Positions 37,840 through 49,066 are shown, counted from the stretch's first letter. The stretch is 64,000 nt of DNA from Staphylococcus capitis subsp. capitis (GCF_040739495.1 NZ_CP145263.1:2356001-2420000); one strand, 5' to 3'. Numbers and translations: made by a program. The notes: generated from the sequence alone by a model not told the origin.

Positions 37840-38943
37840 ATGAAGGATACTGAATTAGCTCAAATTGCTCTAACAAAGGATCATACCGGCGCTATTGCCA
37901 ATCCAATTTATTTATCTACTGCATATCAACATCCTCATCTAGGTCAATCAACAGGATATGATTATACACGCACTAAGAACCCAACTCGCACAGCGTTCGA
38001 AGAATCATTTGCCAAACTTGAAAAAGGCATTGCATCTTTTGCCACTTCTAGTGGAATGGCAGCAATCCAACTCATTTGTAACATCTTCAAACCTGGGGAT
38101 GAAGTGCTCGTAGCATTTGATTTATACGGAGGCACTTTCCGTTTATTCGATTTCTACGAACAACAATATGGCGTGAAATTTAAATACGTTGATTTCTTAG
38201 ATTATGAAGATGTTGAAAAAAATATAACTCCACAAACAAAAGCTTTATTTATTGAACCGATTTCCAATCCACAAATGATAGAAATTGATGTCGAACCATA
38301 TTATGTTCTAAGTAAAAAACACAATTTATTAACAATCATTGATAATACGTTCTTAACGCCCTATCTATCAACACCTTTTGAAGAAGGTGCAGATATCGTT
38401 TTACATTCTGCAACGAAATATATTGGCGGACATAACGATGTATTAGCCGGCGTCGTAACTGTGAAAGATGAACACCTGGCTGAACAACTTGGACAATTCC
38501 ATAATATGATTGGCGCAACGTTATCACCTTTAGACAGTTATCTACTTCAAAGAGGTCTTAAGACATTACATCTTCGTATCGATCGCTCTCAAGAGAATGC
38601 ACAACGACTCGCTGAACGTTGTCGTCATTCAGAATCCATAGACGAAGTCCTCTATAGTGGCCGTACAGGAATGCTTAGTTTAAGACTCAATAAGGCTTTT
38701 AGCGTCGCTAAATTTTTGGAAAATTTAGACATCTGCATATTCGCAGAAAGTTTAGGAGGAACAGAAACATTTATCACCTTCCCATATACACAAACACATG
38801 TAGATATGCCTGATGCTGAAAAAGATAAACGAGGAATAGACGAACACCTGATTCGACTATCAGTTGGTATTGAAGATTATCACGATATTGAAGCAGATAT
38901 TATTCAAGCATTAGAAAATTCTAAAGTAGGAGTGATTTCATGA
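37840..38943 (+). CDS. metI: Cystathionine gamma-synthase/O-acetylhomoserine thiolyase
   Basis: 367 residues, fold type I PLP enzyme. Adds cysteine (or sulphide) to activated homoserine. YDYTRTKNPTR near 48-58, ATSSGMAAIQL near 76-86, and PLP lysine in LHSATKYIGGHNDV near 188-201. GGAGGG ribosome site. First gene of the met operon behind the T-box; overlaps metC by 4 bases (ATGA). Confidence 0.93.
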   Translation: MKDTELAQIALTKDHTGAIANPIYLSTAYQHPHLGQSTGYDYTRTKNPTRTAFEESFAKLEKGIASFATSSGMAAIQLICNIFKPGDEVLVAFDLYGGTFRLFDFYEQQYGVKFKYVDFLDYEDVEKNITPQTKALFIEPISNPQMIEIDVEPYYVLSKKHNLLTIIDNTFLTPYLSTPFEEGADIVLHSATKYIGGHNDVLAGVVTVKDEHLAEQLGQFHNMIGATLSPLDSYLLQRGLKTLHLRIDRSQENAQRLAERCRHSESIDEVLYSGRTGMLSLRLNKAFSVAKFLENLDICIFAESLGGTETFITFPYTQTHVDMPDAEKDKRGIDEHLIRLSVGIEDYHDIEADIIQALENSKVGVIS

Positions 38944-40115
38944 GTTTATCTAGAGAGACAGAAGTAATCTTTGATTCACGTAGAGGACAGGATTATCACT
39001 CAGCAAATCCACCCTTATATGACTCTTCAACATTTCACCAAACAGTACTTGGTGGGAATGCACAATACGACTACGCAAGAAGTGGAAACCCAAACCGTAC
39101 GCTTCTGGAAGAAAAATTAGCACGTTTAGAAGGTGGAAAATATGCTTTCGCTTATGCCTCAGGTATAGCAGCCATTACTGCTGTCTTACTTACACTCAAA
39201 TCAGACGATCATGTAATTCTTCCTGATGACATTTATGGTGGCACATTACGTCTTACTGAACAAATATTAAATCGTTTTAACATTAAATTTACGACGGTAA
39301 ATGCGACAAACATTCTAGAAATTAAAAATGCAATTCAATCAAATACAAAACTCATATATGTGGAAACGCCATCGAATCCACTTTTCAAAATTACGGATAT
39401 TCGTGCAGTAGCCAGAATAGCCAAACAAAACAACTTACTCTTAGCGGTAGATAATACCTTTATGACACCCCTTGGTCAATCTCCTTTAGCTCTAGGAGCA
39501 GATATTGTAGTACATAGTGCTACTAAATTTTTAGGTGGCCATAGTGATCTTATTGCTGGAGCAGCGATCACTAATCGTAAAGATATTGCAGATGCCCTTT
39601 ACCTCTTACAAAACGGTACTGGAACGGCGCTTTCAGCTCATGATAGTTGGACGTTAGCAAAGCATCTTAAAACATTACCTGTAAGATTTAAACAATCTGT
39701 AGAAAATGCCGAACGTTTAGTTAAGTTCTTAAGTCAAAGTAACGCAATTGCTGAAGTATATTACCCAGGAAATAATCCAACACATTTAAGACAGGCTTCA
39801 ACCGGTGGTGCTGTCATTGGCTTCAGACTTAAAGACGAATCAAAGGCACAAACCTTTGTAGAGTCTCTAACTTTACCACTTGTGTCTGTCAGTCTTGGCG
39901 GAGTTGAAACAATCCTTTCCCACCCAGCCACAATGTCTCACGCAGCTGTTCCTGAGGCAATAAGAAATAAGAGAGGTATTACTTTCAGTTTATTTCGCTT
40001 AAGTGTAGGACTAGAGGACCCAGAAGAAATCATTGCAGATATTAACTACGCTTTAAAGGAGGCTTTCAATGAGTCAATTTCTGAACCAATTGCAGAACAA
40101 CGTTTTGGTAGCTGA
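38940..40115 (+). CDS. metC: Cystathionine beta-lyase
   Basis: 391 residues, same PLP family as MetI. Cleaves cystathionine to homocysteine, pyruvate and ammonia. YDYARSGNPNRTLLEEKLA near 44-62, AYASGIAAI, and PLP lysine in VHSATKFLGGHSDL near 197-210. Its C-terminal 16 codons run into metF (47-base overlap in another frame). Confidence 0.93.
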   Translation: MSLSRETEVIFDSRRGQDYHSANPPLYDSSTFHQTVLGGNAQYDYARSGNPNRTLLEEKLARLEGGKYAFAYASGIAAITAVLLTLKSDDHVILPDDIYGGTLRLTEQILNRFNIKFTTVNATNILEIKNAIQSNTKLIYVETPSNPLFKITDIRAVARIAKQNNLLLAVDNTFMTPLGQSPLALGADIVVHSATKFLGGHSDLIAGAAITNRKDIADALYLLQNGTGTALSAHDSWTLAKHLKTLPVRFKQSVENAERLVKFLSQSNAIAEVYYPGNNPTHLRQASTGGAVIGFRLKDESKAQTFVESLTLPLVSVSLGGVETILSHPATMSHAAVPEAIRNKRGITFSLFRLSVGLEDPEEIIADINYALKEAFNESISEPIAEQRFGS

Positions 40116-41907
40116 TGGAGCTATCGGAACAATATTTTATTCAGAAGGGCTCGACACTTGCCCTGAAGCATATAACTTAACCCACCCTGATAATGTAGAA
40201 CGTATTCATCGCTCTTATATTGAAGCAGGTGCAAACGTCATTCAAACCAATACGTATGGTGCTAACTTTGAAAAGTTAAAAACTTTCGGCTTAGAACATC
40301 GTGTCAAAGAAATTCATAAAGCAGCAGTTCAAATTGCAAAACGTACAGCGCATCATGACACGTTCATCTTAGGAACTGTAGGTGGCTTTAGAGGTGTCAG
40401 ACAAGATGACATCAGTTTGTCTACGATTCAATATCACACCGAATTACAAATTGATACTTTGATTGACGAGGGCGTAGATGCGCTACTATTTGAAACCTAC
40501 TACGATTTAGACGAATTAAAAAGTATTGTTGTCGCCACACGTCGAAAGTATGAGATTCCTATCATCGCACAGTTGACCGCTTCAAATACGAACTATCTTG
40601 TTGATGGTACTGAAATCAATGACGCTCTTAAACAACTGGTAGCATGTGGGGCTAATGTCGTAGGTCTCAATTGTCACCATGGTCCACACCATATGCAGCG
40701 TTCATTTTCACATATAGAACTTCCGGATAATGCCTATTTATCGTGTTATCCAAACGCGAGTCTCTTAGATATTGAAAACAGTGAATTTAAATATAGTGAT
40801 AATGCCCAATATTTCGGAGATGTAGCACAAGAATTAATTAATGAAGGTGTGAGATTAATTGGCGGATGTTGCGGCACGACACCTGAGCACATTCATTACA
40901 TTAAGACTGCTGTTCAGGGTTTAACACCTATAAAAGACAAGAAGGTCGTTCCAATCACGAAGAAATCTAATCACAAACCCACGAAAGTGGTCAAACAGAA
41001 TCTGACTTCTAAAGTTAAGAATGGTCCAACGGTCATTGTGGAACTTGATACTCCTAAGCACTTAGATACAGATACCTTCTTTGAAAATGTAGGCAAACTC
41101 GATGAAGCAGGTATCGATGCCGTCACATTAGCTGACAATTCGCTTGCAACGGTTCGAGTAAGCAATATTGCAGCCGCAAGTCTTATTAAACAACAATATG
41201 ATATCGAACCACTCGTTCACGTGACATGTCGCGACCGAAACCTTATCGGCCTGCAATCTCACCTTCTAGGATTATCACTCATTGGAGTAAACGAAATTCT
41301 AGCAATTACAGGAGATCCTTCTAAAGTAGGTCACTTACCAGGAGCAACCAATGTCTACGATGTAAATTCAAAAGGTTTAACGGAACTCGCATTGAGATTT
41401 AACCAAGGTATTAATACAGATGGTGATGCGCTGAAGAAACATACAAACTTCAACATCGCAGGTGCGTTCGATCCAAACGTACGTAAACTAGACGGCGCTG
41501 TAAAGCGTCTTGAGAAAAAAGTCGCAAGCGGCATGAGCTATTTCATTACACAACCCGTCTACAGCAAAGAAAAAATTAAACAAGTTTATGAAGAAACGAA
41601 ACATTTAAATACACCTTTCTTCATTGGCATTATGCCTATCGCTAGTTATAATAATGCACTTTTCTTACATAACGAAGTGCCAGGCATAAAGATGTCAGAA
41701 GATGTATTGAACCAATTCAAAGCTGTTAAAGATGATAAAGAAAAAACGAAAGAGTTAAGTTTACGACTTTCAAAAGAATTAATCGATACAGTGCATGAAT
41801 ATTTTAATGGTTTATACATTATTACACCATTCCAGAAGGTGGATTACTCACTAGAACTCGCAGCATACTCTAAATCAATTACTGCTAATAAGGAGGCAAT
41901 ATTATGA
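40069..41907 (+). CDS. metF: Bifunctional homocysteine methyltransferase/methylenetetrahydrofolate reductase
   Basis: 612 residues, two domains. Residues 1-285: homocysteine S-methyltransferase TIM barrel with zinc cysteines (GLNCHH near 205 and [10 protein letters not shown] near 268-277). Residues about 320-610: 5,10-methylene-THF reductase with FAD-site patterns (LAITGDPSK, and [13 protein letters not shown]). Supplies methyl-THF for MetE and may itself methylate homocysteine. AAGGAGG lies inside the metC end, so the start at 40069 is secure. Overlaps metE by 4 bases. Confidence 0.94.
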   Translation: MSQFLNQLQNNVLVADGAIGTIFYSEGLDTCPEAYNLTHPDNVERIHRSYIEAGANVIQTNTYGANFEKLKTFGLEHRVKEIHKAAVQIAKRTAHHDTFILGTVGGFRGVRQDDISLSTIQYHTELQIDTLIDEGVDALLFETYYDLDELKSIVVATRRKYEIPIIAQLTASNTNYLVDGTEINDALKQLVACGANVVGLNCHHGPHHMQRSFSHIELPDNAYLSCYPNASLLDIENSEFKYSDNAQYFGDVAQELINEGVRLIGGCCGTTPEHIHYIKTAVQGLTPIKDKKVVPITKKSNHKPTKVVKQNLTSKVKNGPTVIVELDTPKHLDTDTFFENVGKLDEAGIDAVTLADNSLATVRVSNIAAASLIKQQYDIEPLVHVTCRDRNLIGLQSHLLGLSLIGVNEILAITGDPSKVGHLPGATNVYDVNSKGLTELALRFNQGINTDGDALKKHTNFNIAGAFDPNVRKLDGAVKRLEKKVASGMSYFITQPVYSKEKIKQVYEETKHLNTPFFIGIMPIASYNNALFLHNEVPGIKMSEDVLNQFKAVKDDKEKTKELSLRLSKELIDTVHEYFNGLYIITPFQKVDYSLELAAYSKSITANKEAIL

Positions 41908-44150
41908 CAACAATTAAAACTTCAAACTTAGGATTCCCAAGATTAGGTAGAAAAAGAGAATGGAAAAAAGCTATCGAAAGTTACTGGGCTAAAAAAATTA
42001 ATAAAGCTAAATTAGATCAAACACTTACTGATTTACACAAAGAAAATCTATTACTTCAAAAGAATTATCATTTAGATAGTATTCCAGTTGGAGACTTCTC
42101 ATTATATGACCATATTCTTGATACATCTTTACTATTCAATATTATTCCTAAACGTTTCCAAGGTCGCGAAGTTGATGACGATCTATTGTTTGATATCGCC
42201 CGCGGTAATAAGGAACATGTAGCGAGTGCACTAATTAAATGGTTTAATACAAACTATCATTACATCGTACCGGAATGGGACAATGTAGAACCAAAAGTTG
42301 AGAAAAATACATTATTAGAACGATTCAAATATGCTCAATCTATTAATGTGAATGCTCACCCTGTGATTGTTGGACCTATCACATTCGTCAAACTCTCTAA
42401 AGGTGACAACCAATCATTTGAAGAAAAAGTTCAAACATTGCTTCCACTTTATAAAGAAGTTTTATCATCATTGATTCAAGCTGGTGCTGAATATATTCAA
42501 ATTGATGAACCTATTTTAGTAACTGACGATAGCGAGAGCTATGAGGATATTACAAAAGAAGCTTATGAATATTTTGCTCAAGCGGACTTAGGTGAAAAGT
42601 TAGTCATCCAAACTTACTTCGAACGTGTGCATTTAAAATTCTTAAGTTCATTACCAGTTGGCGGATTAGGTTTAGACTTTGTTCATGACAATGGTTATAA
42701 CTTAAAACAAATTGAAGCAGGAGATTTCGACTCAAGCAAGTCACTTTATGCTGGTATTATTGATGGTCGTAACGTGTGGGCTGCCGATATTGAAGCTAAA
42801 AAGCAATTAATCGAAACGTTGCAACAATATACTAATCAATTAGTAATTCAACCATCGTCCTCTCTCCTACATGTGCCAGTCTCATTAGATGACGAAACGT
42901 TAGATGAATCTATTGCCGAAGGTTTGAGTTTTGCTACTGAAAAGTTAGACGAATTAGATGCATTACGACGTTTATTCAACAATAATGATAGCGCAAAATA
43001 TGAAGAGCTCAAATTACGTTATGAACGTTTCCAAAGCCAATCATTTAAAAACCTTGAGTATGACTTTAATAGCGTTCCTACAACTCGTAAATCACCATTC
43101 TCAGAACGTAAACAAAAACAATATGCACGTCTAAATTTACCGGATTTACCAACTACAACAATCGGGTCATTCCCTCAAACACGTGAAGTACGTAAATATC
43201 GTGAAGATTGGAAGAATCATCGCATTACAGATGCTGAATATCAAGAGTTCCTACAAAATGAAATTGCACGTTGGATTAAAATCCAAGAAGACATCGGTTT
43301 AGACGTCCTCGTGCATGGTGAATTCGAACGTAATGACATGGTTGAATTCTTCGGTGAAAAACTTCAAGGCTTCTTAGTAACTAAGTTTGGTTGGGTTCAA
43401 TCCTATGGCTCTCGTGCAGTTAAACCACCTGTGATTTACGGGGATGTAAAATGGACTGAACCTTTAACTGTTAAAGAAACAGTCTATGCACAAAGCTTAA
43501 CTGATAAGCCAGTCAAAGGTATGTTAACTGGACCAGTAACAATTCTTAACTGGTCATTTGAACGTGTAGATGTACCACGTAAAGTTGTTCAAGATCAAAT
43601 TGCATTAGCTATTGATGAAGAAGTCTTAGCGCTTGAAGAAGCAGGCATTAAAGTTATTCAAGTAGACGAACCAGCATTACGTGAAGGCTTACCATTACGT
43701 TCTGAATATCATAATCAATACTTGAAAGATGCCGTCAACTCATTCAAGTTAGCAACATCGTCCGTTCATGATGAAACACAAATTCATACACATATGTGCT
43801 ATTCTCAATTCGGACAAATCATTCATGCTATTCACGACTTAGATGCTGATGTTATATCAATTGAAACATCACGTAGTCATGGTGATTTGATCAAAGACTT
43901 TGAAGATATCAATTATAATTTAGGTATCGGATTAGGTGTTTATGATATTCATAGTCCACGTATTCCGACTGAAGAAGAAATTACAACAGCAATTAATCGT
44001 TCTTTACAGCAAATCGATCGTTCATTATTCTGGGTAAATCCAGATTGTGGTCTTAAAACGCGTAAAGAAGACGAAGTGAAAGATGCCTTAACAGTTTTAG
44101 TTAATGCCGTTAAGAAGAAACGCCAAGACAACAATGCAACAACAGCTTAA
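41904..44150 (+). CDS. metE: Cobalamin-independent methionine synthase
   Basis: 748 residues, two related barrels. [18 protein letters not shown] at the N-terminus; catalytic C-terminal domain with TTIGSFPQT near 420, [16 protein letters not shown] near 472-487, zinc ligands in [10 protein letters not shown] near 630-639 and NPDCGLKTR near 712-720. Transfers methyl from methyl-THF-polyglutamate to homocysteine. AAGGAGG ribosome site. Confidence 0.97.
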   Translation: MTTIKTSNLGFPRLGRKREWKKAIESYWAKKINKAKLDQTLTDLHKENLLLQKNYHLDSIPVGDFSLYDHILDTSLLFNIIPKRFQGREVDDDLLFDIARGNKEHVASALIKWFNTNYHYIVPEWDNVEPKVEKNTLLERFKYAQSINVNAHPVIVGPITFVKLSKGDNQSFEEKVQTLLPLYKEVLSSLIQAGAEYIQIDEPILVTDDSESYEDITKEAYEYFAQADLGEKLVIQTYFERVHLKFLSSLPVGGLGLDFVHDNGYNLKQIEAGDFDSSKSLYAGIIDGRNVWAADIEAKKQLIETLQQYTNQLVIQPSSSLLHVPVSLDDETLDESIAEGLSFATEKLDELDALRRLFNNNDSAKYEELKLRYERFQSQSFKNLEYDFNSVPTTRKSPFSERKQKQYARLNLPDLPTTTIGSFPQTREVRKYREDWKNHRITDAEYQEFLQNEIARWIKIQEDIGLDVLVHGEFERNDMVEFFGEKLQGFLVTKFGWVQSYGSRAVKPPVIYGDVKWTEPLTVKETVYAQSLTDKPVKGMLTGPVTILNWSFERVDVPRKVVQDQIALAIDEEVLALEEAGIKVIQVDEPALREGLPLRSEYHNQYLKDAVNSFKLATSSVHDETQIHTHMCYSQFGQIIHAIHDLDADVISIETSRSHGDLIKDFEDINYNLGIGLGVYDIHSPRIPTEEEITTAINRSLQQIDRSLFWVNPDCGLKTRKEDEVKDALTVLVNAVKKKRQDNNATTA

Positions 44151-44171
44151 TATCATTCAGAGGTGATGCTT

Positions 44172-44915
44172 ATGACAAACTATCCTTTATGGGAGCAACT
44201 CAATCAACTTAAAGAGGCCCAATGGGTCGACTTAACTCATACGTTCGATCCAGACATTCCTCGCTTTAGTGAGTTTGAAAAAGGCGAAGTTTCAACACTC
44301 TTTAACGTCAAAGATCATGGTTTTTACGTTCAACGATGGAATATCGTTACTCAATATGGTACACATATCGATGCGCCTATTCATTTTGTGGAAAATAAGA
44401 GATATTTAGAAGAGTTAGACTTGAAAGAACTAGTATTACCACTCATTGTCTTAGATTACTCTAAAGAGGTTGCAGAGAATGCAGATTTCATCGTGACACG
44501 ACAACACCTTGAAGAATGGGAAAGTCAGCACGGCAAAATTGAAGCCGGTACCTTCGTCGCACTCCGTACAGATTGGTCTAAACGTTGGCCAGATATAGAT
44601 CAGTTTGAAAATAAGGACTCCGACGGCAACCAACATTTACCTGGTTGGGGTTTAGATGCGTTAAAATTTCTTATAGAAGAACGTGGCGTAAAATCTATAG
44701 GCCATGAAACGTTTGATACCGATGCCTCAGTTGATACTGCTAAAAATGGGGATATCGTAGGAGAACGTTATATTCTAGGTAAAGATACATTCCAACTTGA
44801 ATTATTAACAAACTTAGATCAACTTCCTACAAGAGGGGCCATTATTTATGCAATAAGTCCTAAACCTAAAAATGCACCCGGCTTCCCTGTCAGAGCATTC
44901 GCAATCAAACCATAA
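44172..44915 (+). CDS. Cyclase-family (kynurenine formamidase-like) protein
   Basis: 247 residues. VDLTHTFDPDIPRF near 19-32 and TQYGTHIDAPIHF near 60-72 hold the HxGTHxDxPxH-type metal motif of the cyclase family; ESIGHETFDTDAS-like GHETFDTDA lies near 178-186. Family members hydrolyse formyl or cyclic amide bonds. It follows metE by 21 bases as the fifth gene of the operon, so it may act in methionine metabolism or salvage. ATG 44172 chosen: AGAGGTG precedes it; two earlier starts overlap that site. Confidence 0.82.
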   Translation: MTNYPLWEQLNQLKEAQWVDLTHTFDPDIPRFSEFEKGEVSTLFNVKDHGFYVQRWNIVTQYGTHIDAPIHFVENKRYLEELDLKELVLPLIVLDYSKEVAENADFIVTRQHLEEWESQHGKIEAGTFVALRTDWSKRWPDIDQFENKDSDGNQHLPGWGLDALKFLIEERGVKSIGHETFDTDASVDTAKNGDIVGERYILGKDTFQLELLTNLDQLPTRGAIIYAISPKPKNAPGFPVRAFAIKP

Positions 44916-44995
44916 AAGTAAAAAGATTTGAGCGATTCTATTTAAAACAATCAACTATCGAGTATATCAATCATCTAAAGTAACATACTCAAACA

Positions 44996-45145
44996 CTTTG
45001 GTGGGCTTTGAGCCGGCTTGCCAAAGATTCATAACTCAAGGTGCAACACAGCCTTAACAAAAATTAAGGTCATACATCTCTTTTGCCATGAGTTACATGC
45101 GCGAATCGTAATGAAAGAGCCATTCGTTACGTCATCGCCCAATCT
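44996..45145 (+). other. Run of three hairpins after the met operon
   Basis: CTTTGG/CCAAAG encloses GGCT/AGCC (44996-45025). Then TAACTCA/TGAGTTA encloses GGTGCAA with TTGCC and an inner CCTTAA/TTAAGG (45032-45095). Then GTAATG/CATTCGTTAC (45108-45130). No open frame crosses them. It may be a structured 3' region or a separate RNA. Confidence 0.4.
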
Positions 45146-45171
45146 AACCTTCCTATTTTAATAAATATAAT

Positions 45172-45220
45172 AAAGCTTTAAGTGATATCGTAGTAGAGTA
45201 TCACTTAAAGCTTTTATAAT
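45172..45220. terminator. Bidirectional terminator between met operon and scoB
   Basis: Perfect 16-base stem (45172-45187 with 45199-45214; AAAGCTTTAAGTGATA arms). T-rich tails both ways. Confidence 0.85.
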
Positions 45221-45306
45221 GTAGCTATTAATTTTTAAATCAGTATTAAAATGATGAAAACCAGAAAGAGAGGCGACTTAATTCAACTTCCCCTTCACAG
45301 TCGCAT

Positions 45307-45954
45307 TTACTTCAAACAATTCAAAAAGTGTGCTTCTGTTTTGTCTTCAACTTCTTCAAGTGTCACACCATCTTGTAACTCAACCAAACGCATCTGACCA
45401 TCAATAAAATCAAATACGGCTAAATCGGTAATTAATCTAGATACAACACCCGCACCAGTTAATGGTAAATCACATTGCTTTTTCACCTTTGACGCACCAT
45501 GTTTATTGGTATGGAACATAATCACCACAACCTTTTTAGCACCAACAACTAAATCCATTGCGCCTCCCATACCTTTGACGAGTTTGCCAGGAATCATATA
45601 ATTCGCTAAATCGCCTGTTTCAGATACTTCCATTCCGCCTAGAATTGCTAAATCTATATGTCCACCTCGAATCATCGCAAAAGATTCTGCATTATCGAAA
45701 TAACTCGCCCCTTTTGCGACTGTCACTGTTTCTTTGCCTGCATTGATCAAGTCTGGATCTAGCTCGTCTTCAGTCGGATAAGGGCCTATACCAAGTAAAC
45801 CATTTTCCGATTGAAAATAAACATTCTCTACACTTTCAGGCATCGCATTCGCTACCAATGTTGGCATACCAATACCTAAATTAATGTACATATCACTTTT
45901 AATTTCACGTCCTGCACGTAGCAAGATTTTCTCTTTAGGTGTTAATTCAGCCAT
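45307..45954 (-). CDS. scoB: 3-oxoacid CoA-transferase subunit B
   Basis: 215 residues. NLGIGMPTLVAN near 26-37 and the catalytic-glutamate block SENGLLGIGPYP near 49-60 are those of class I CoA-transferase beta subunits. Moves CoA between a donor such as succinyl-CoA and acetoacetate. Pairs with scoA five bases upstream; the thiolase gene precedes both. Confidence 0.93.
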   Translation of the reverse strand: MAELTPKEKILLRAGREIKSDMYINLGIGMPTLVANAMPESVENVYFQSENGLLGIGPYPTEDELDPDLINAGKETVTVAKGASYFDNAESFAMIRGGHIDLAILGGMEVSETGDLANYMIPGKLVKGMGGAMDLVVGAKKVVVIMFHTNKHGASKVKKQCDLPLTGAGVVSRLITDLAVFDFIDGQMRLVELQDGVTLEEVEDKTEAHFLNCLK

Positions 45955-45958
45955 GCGT

Positions 45959-46654
45959 CTAACCCTCCCTTAGTGTTCTTTTTTCGATGCGTTTTTCAAA
46001 ATTTTCACCTTCGAAAATATAATCTACATAGATACCTGGGAGATGTACCTGATTAGGATCAATTTCACCAACGTCAACAATCTTCTCTACTTCAACCACG
46101 GTAGTTTTTGCAGCCATCGCACATAATGGATTAAAATTACGTGCCGTTTTATTAAATATTAAATTTCCAGCTGTATCCGCTATATCAGCTTTTACGATGG
46201 CAAAGTCTCCTTGAATCGCTTCTTCCATGACATACTCACGGCCATTAAATACGCGTGTTTCTTTGCCTTCAGCAATCTCAGTACCTACACCTGTGGCAGT
46301 GTAAAATGCGGGAATCCCCGCCCCTCCTGCACGTAATTTTTCTGCTAATGTCCCTTGAGGCGTAAGCTCTACGTCTAACTCACCTGAGATAAATTGCTCT
46401 TCGAATAATTTATTTTCTCCTACATAGGAACTAATCATCTTGTCCACTTGTTTATCCTGAAGTAACACACCAAGGCCAAAGTCGTCTACACCACAATTGT
46501 TACTAACAACAGTAAGTCTCTTTGTACCACGTGCTTGAATAGCTGCAATACTGTGTTCGGGAATGCCACATAGACCAAACCCACCAGCAAGTATAGTCAT
46601 GCCATCCTCTAAATGTTCAAAGGCAGATTCAATATTCGTAATGACTTTACCCAT
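45959..46654 (-). CDS. scoA: 3-oxoacid CoA-transferase subunit A
   Basis: 231 residues. [14 protein letters not shown] near 23-36 is the CoA-transferase alpha signature; [18 protein letters not shown] near 120-137 is family-typical. GGAGGG ribosome site. With scoB and thiolase it forms a module able to use acetoacetate or short 3-oxo acids. Confidence 0.93.
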   Translation of the reverse strand: MGKVITNIESAFEHLEDGMTILAGGFGLCGIPEHSIAAIQARGTKRLTVVSNNCGVDDFGLGVLLQDKQVDKMISSYVGENKLFEEQFISGELDVELTPQGTLAEKLRAGGAGIPAFYTATGVGTEIAEGKETRVFNGREYVMEEAIQGDFAIVKADIADTAGNLIFNKTARNFNPLCAMAAKTTVVEVEKIVDVGEIDPNQVHLPGIYVDYIFEGENFEKRIEKRTLREG

Positions 46655-46657
46655 GCA

Positions 46658-47845
46658 TTATCCCTCCTCATAGTGAGAGACAACAGTAGCGATACCTTGT
46701 CCTCCACCAATACATAATGAAGCGATACCCGTTTTTGTGGTTTCGTTCAATTGATGTAATAACGTTACAAGTATACGCGCACCTGATGCACCGATAGGAT
46801 GACCTAGCGCAATTGCGCCACCTTTCACATTTACCTTATCTTGTGGTAGTTGAAGTTCGCGATCAACTGCCAATGATTGAGACGCAAAGGCTTCATTTAA
46901 TTCGAAAACATCAATATCTGAAACTGATTTATTCGAGCGCTTCAATGCTTGACGAACCGCTTCAACAGGACCAATACCCATGATTGATGGATCCACGCCA
47001 CTCGTACCGAAACTATCAAGAATTGCAATCGGCTTAACACCTAAGGCTTTTGCTTTCTCTTCAGTCATCACTAACATCGCAGCCGCACCATCGTTAATAC
47101 CGGACGCATTACCAGCTGTTACTGAACCATCCTTTTTAAAGGCAGGACGTAACTTGCCTAACTTATCTGCTGTTGTGCCTTGGCGAATACCTTCATCTTG
47201 TGAAACAACGATAGGATCACCTTTACGCTGAGGTACCTCAACCGGCACAATTTCAGCGTCAAACCCACCAGTTTCTTGTGCATGCGCCGCCTTTTGTTGA
47301 GATTGAGCTGCGAATTGGTCTTGTTCCTCTCTACTGATTCCATATTTTTCAACTAAATTCTCCGCAGTAATTCCCATATGGTAATCGTTGAATTTATCCG
47401 TTAAACCATCACTTACCATACTATCTTCTAATGTTTGATTGCCCATTTTAAAGCAAAAGCGACCATTTTTTAATAACATTGGTGATTGCGACATACTCTC
47501 CATGCCACCTGCAATAACGACCTCATTATCACCTGCTACGATAGATTGATATGCAAGTTGAATTGCTTTCAATCCAGAACCACATACTTTATTCAATGTA
47601 AATGCCGGCGTAGCTTCAGATAATCCTCCTTTAATAGAAGCAATACGTGCAGGGTTTTGTCCTTGGCCTGCTTGTAAGACATTGCCCATAATCACTTCAT
47701 TGATTTCATTTGAATCTATACCTGTATTTTTAACGATGTGCTTGATGACTGTTGCACCTAAATCATATGCAGGTACATCTTTGAATGCGCCTCCAAATAC
47801 GCCAATAGGTGTACGATATGCTTCTGCTAGTACTACTCGTGTCAT
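46658..47845 (-). CDS. Acetyl-CoA C-acetyltransferase (thiolase)
   Basis: 395 residues. Nucleophile Cys in [13 protein letters not shown] near 86-98, His in [18 protein letters not shown] near 345-362, second Cys in [11 protein letters not shown] near 381-391. Splits or forms acetoacetyl-CoA. The S. aureus counterpart at this site is called vraB. AAGGAG precedes the ATG. First gene of a thiolase-scoA-scoB unit. Confidence 0.93.
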   Translation of the reverse strand: MTRVVLAEAYRTPIGVFGGAFKDVPAYDLGATVIKHIVKNTGIDSNEINEVIMGNVLQAGQGQNPARIASIKGGLSEATPAFTLNKVCGSGLKAIQLAYQSIVAGDNEVVIAGGMESMSQSPMLLKNGRFCFKMGNQTLEDSMVSDGLTDKFNDYHMGITAENLVEKYGISREEQDQFAAQSQQKAAHAQETGGFDAEIVPVEVPQRKGDPIVVSQDEGIRQGTTADKLGKLRPAFKKDGSVTAGNASGINDGAAAMLVMTEEKAKALGVKPIAILDSFGTSGVDPSIMGIGPVEAVRQALKRSNKSVSDIDVFELNEAFASQSLAVDRELQLPQDKVNVKGGAIALGHPIGASGARILVTLLHQLNETTKTGIASLCIGGGQGIATVVSHYEEG

Positions 47846-47978
47846 GTATTTTTCATCTCCTTATTATTTATCTTTTTATTCTGAAAATGGGGGTCGAACC
47901 ACATGTCAGTCTCATGTAATTTTCCCTAATCTATAAAACAGTAAAACGTCTATATATTAAATATGAATTTTACCCGAA

Positions 47979-48134
47979 TTACTGTTCTTTAAGGTACGAT
48001 TTAAGTATGTATTCATACATCGCGCGTTCCCACTCATTACTGACAATAGTACCAAAATTTAGCTTTAATTTTCCAGAAACAATACATGTCTCAATAGATA
48101 AAAATTGTATTGCATGATTAAAACGTTTAACTTG
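47979..48134 (-). pseudogene. Possible gene remnant (51 codons, no start)
   Basis: A frame bounded by TGA (48137-48135) and TAA (47981-47979) reads like protein: FNHAIQFLSIETCIVSGK then LNFGTIVSNEWERAMYEYIL and KSYLKEQ. It has no ATG, GTG or TTG at its head. It could be the tail of a decayed regulator or enzyme; I do not recognise it. The rest of the divergent spacer 47846-48248 shows nothing else. Confidence 0.3.
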
Positions 48135-48248
48135 TCATTTTAAGACTGACCTTTCATGAAATATTACCTTAATTAATCATCTAATATTATGTATAACACA
48201 AAAAATATAAGGGAATTATTTAAAAAGTAGATAAAGGGGGAGAAATAT

Positions 48249-48635
48249 ATGGATATTATTGCAAATAGTATATTCGTTGAAAATCAAGAAGAAGCATTAC
48301 AATTTTATACAAACGTGTTAGGCTTTAAGAAAAAACGCGATGAACCTGTCGGAGAGGGATTTCGCTGGTTAACACTCGTCTCTCCAACACATCAAGATGG
48401 TACAGAATTAATTCTAGAACCAAACGGCAACCCCATTTCTAAAGACTATCAAGAGCGCTTATATGAAGCTGGAATCCCAATTACAATGTTTGGTGTTAAA
48501 GATGTACAACAGACGTATGAAGCGTTATTAGAATCAAATGTTAACTTTAAAGTTACACCTACAACGATGGGTAGCGTTAGAATGGCTATTTTTGATGATA
48601 CTTGTGGTAATTTAATTCAAATTATTGAAAATTAA
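48249..48635 (+). CDS. VOC (glyoxalase/bleomycin resistance-like) protein
   Basis: 128 residues, one beta-alpha-beta-beta-beta repeat pair. SIFVENQEEALQFYTNVLGF near 7-26 is the classic VOC opening; ELILEPNG and DTCGNLIQIIE near the end hold the usual metal-side glutamate and Asp/Gly turn. Reaction unknown; relatives include glyoxalase I and dioxygenases. GGGGG ribosome site. Confidence 0.87.
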   Translation: MDIIANSIFVENQEEALQFYTNVLGFKKKRDEPVGEGFRWLTLVSPTHQDGTELILEPNGNPISKDYQERLYEAGIPITMFGVKDVQQTYEALLESNVNFKVTPTTMGSVRMAIFDDTCGNLIQIIEN

Positions 48636-48644
48636 ATAAAAAAT

Positions 48645-48725
48645 AAGAAGATATAGCTGGATTTAATACGGTCGGGTAGACTGCCCGCATGATTAAAACC
48701 CATATAGCTATTTCTTCTCGATTTT
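48645..48725 (+). terminator. Large structured terminator after the VOC gene
   Basis: AGAAGATATAGCT pairs with ATATAGCTATTTCTTCT; ATTTAAT with ATTAAA inside; CGGGTAGACTGCCCG at the tip; tail CGATTTTT. Much larger than a usual terminator. Confidence 0.6.
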
Positions 48726-48814
48726 TAATATCATGTTATGAATATAAGGCGAGAACTATTGTTGATTATTATGAATTGAGAAATGTATACTTACTTTCCT
48801 TTACATTTGCCGTA

Positions 48815-49066
48815 TTACTTATTAATTGAAACATCATCAACTGAATCTTTTAGCTTTTTCATTTCACTATCTAAAAACTCTTGATGAGGTACATCGAAAT
48901 ACTTACTTAAAACAAGTGCATCTTCCATTTTGGGTTCGTTCTTACCATTTTCCTATTCCTAAATATGATGAACTTCATATTTAGTACCAAATTTCTTGTT
49001 TAAGTCTTCTACAAGCTCTTTAATTTCTAAATTATTTTTTTCTCGAATATTGTGTAAATTATTCAT
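48815..49066 (-). pseudogene. Small HTH gene with two in-frame TAG codons
   Basis: ATG 49066 follows AGGGAG and opens an 83-codon frame ending at TAA 48815. It aligns along its whole length with the intact HTH gene at 24230-24487 (LEIKELVEDLNKKFGTKYEVHHI against LEIEELAQQLNEKYGTHYEAHQI, compared in parts). Where that gene has W-E-W this one has TAG-GAA-TAG (48959-48961 and 48953-48955). Both are single G to A changes from TGG. The frame is otherwise clean. Confidence 0.75.
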
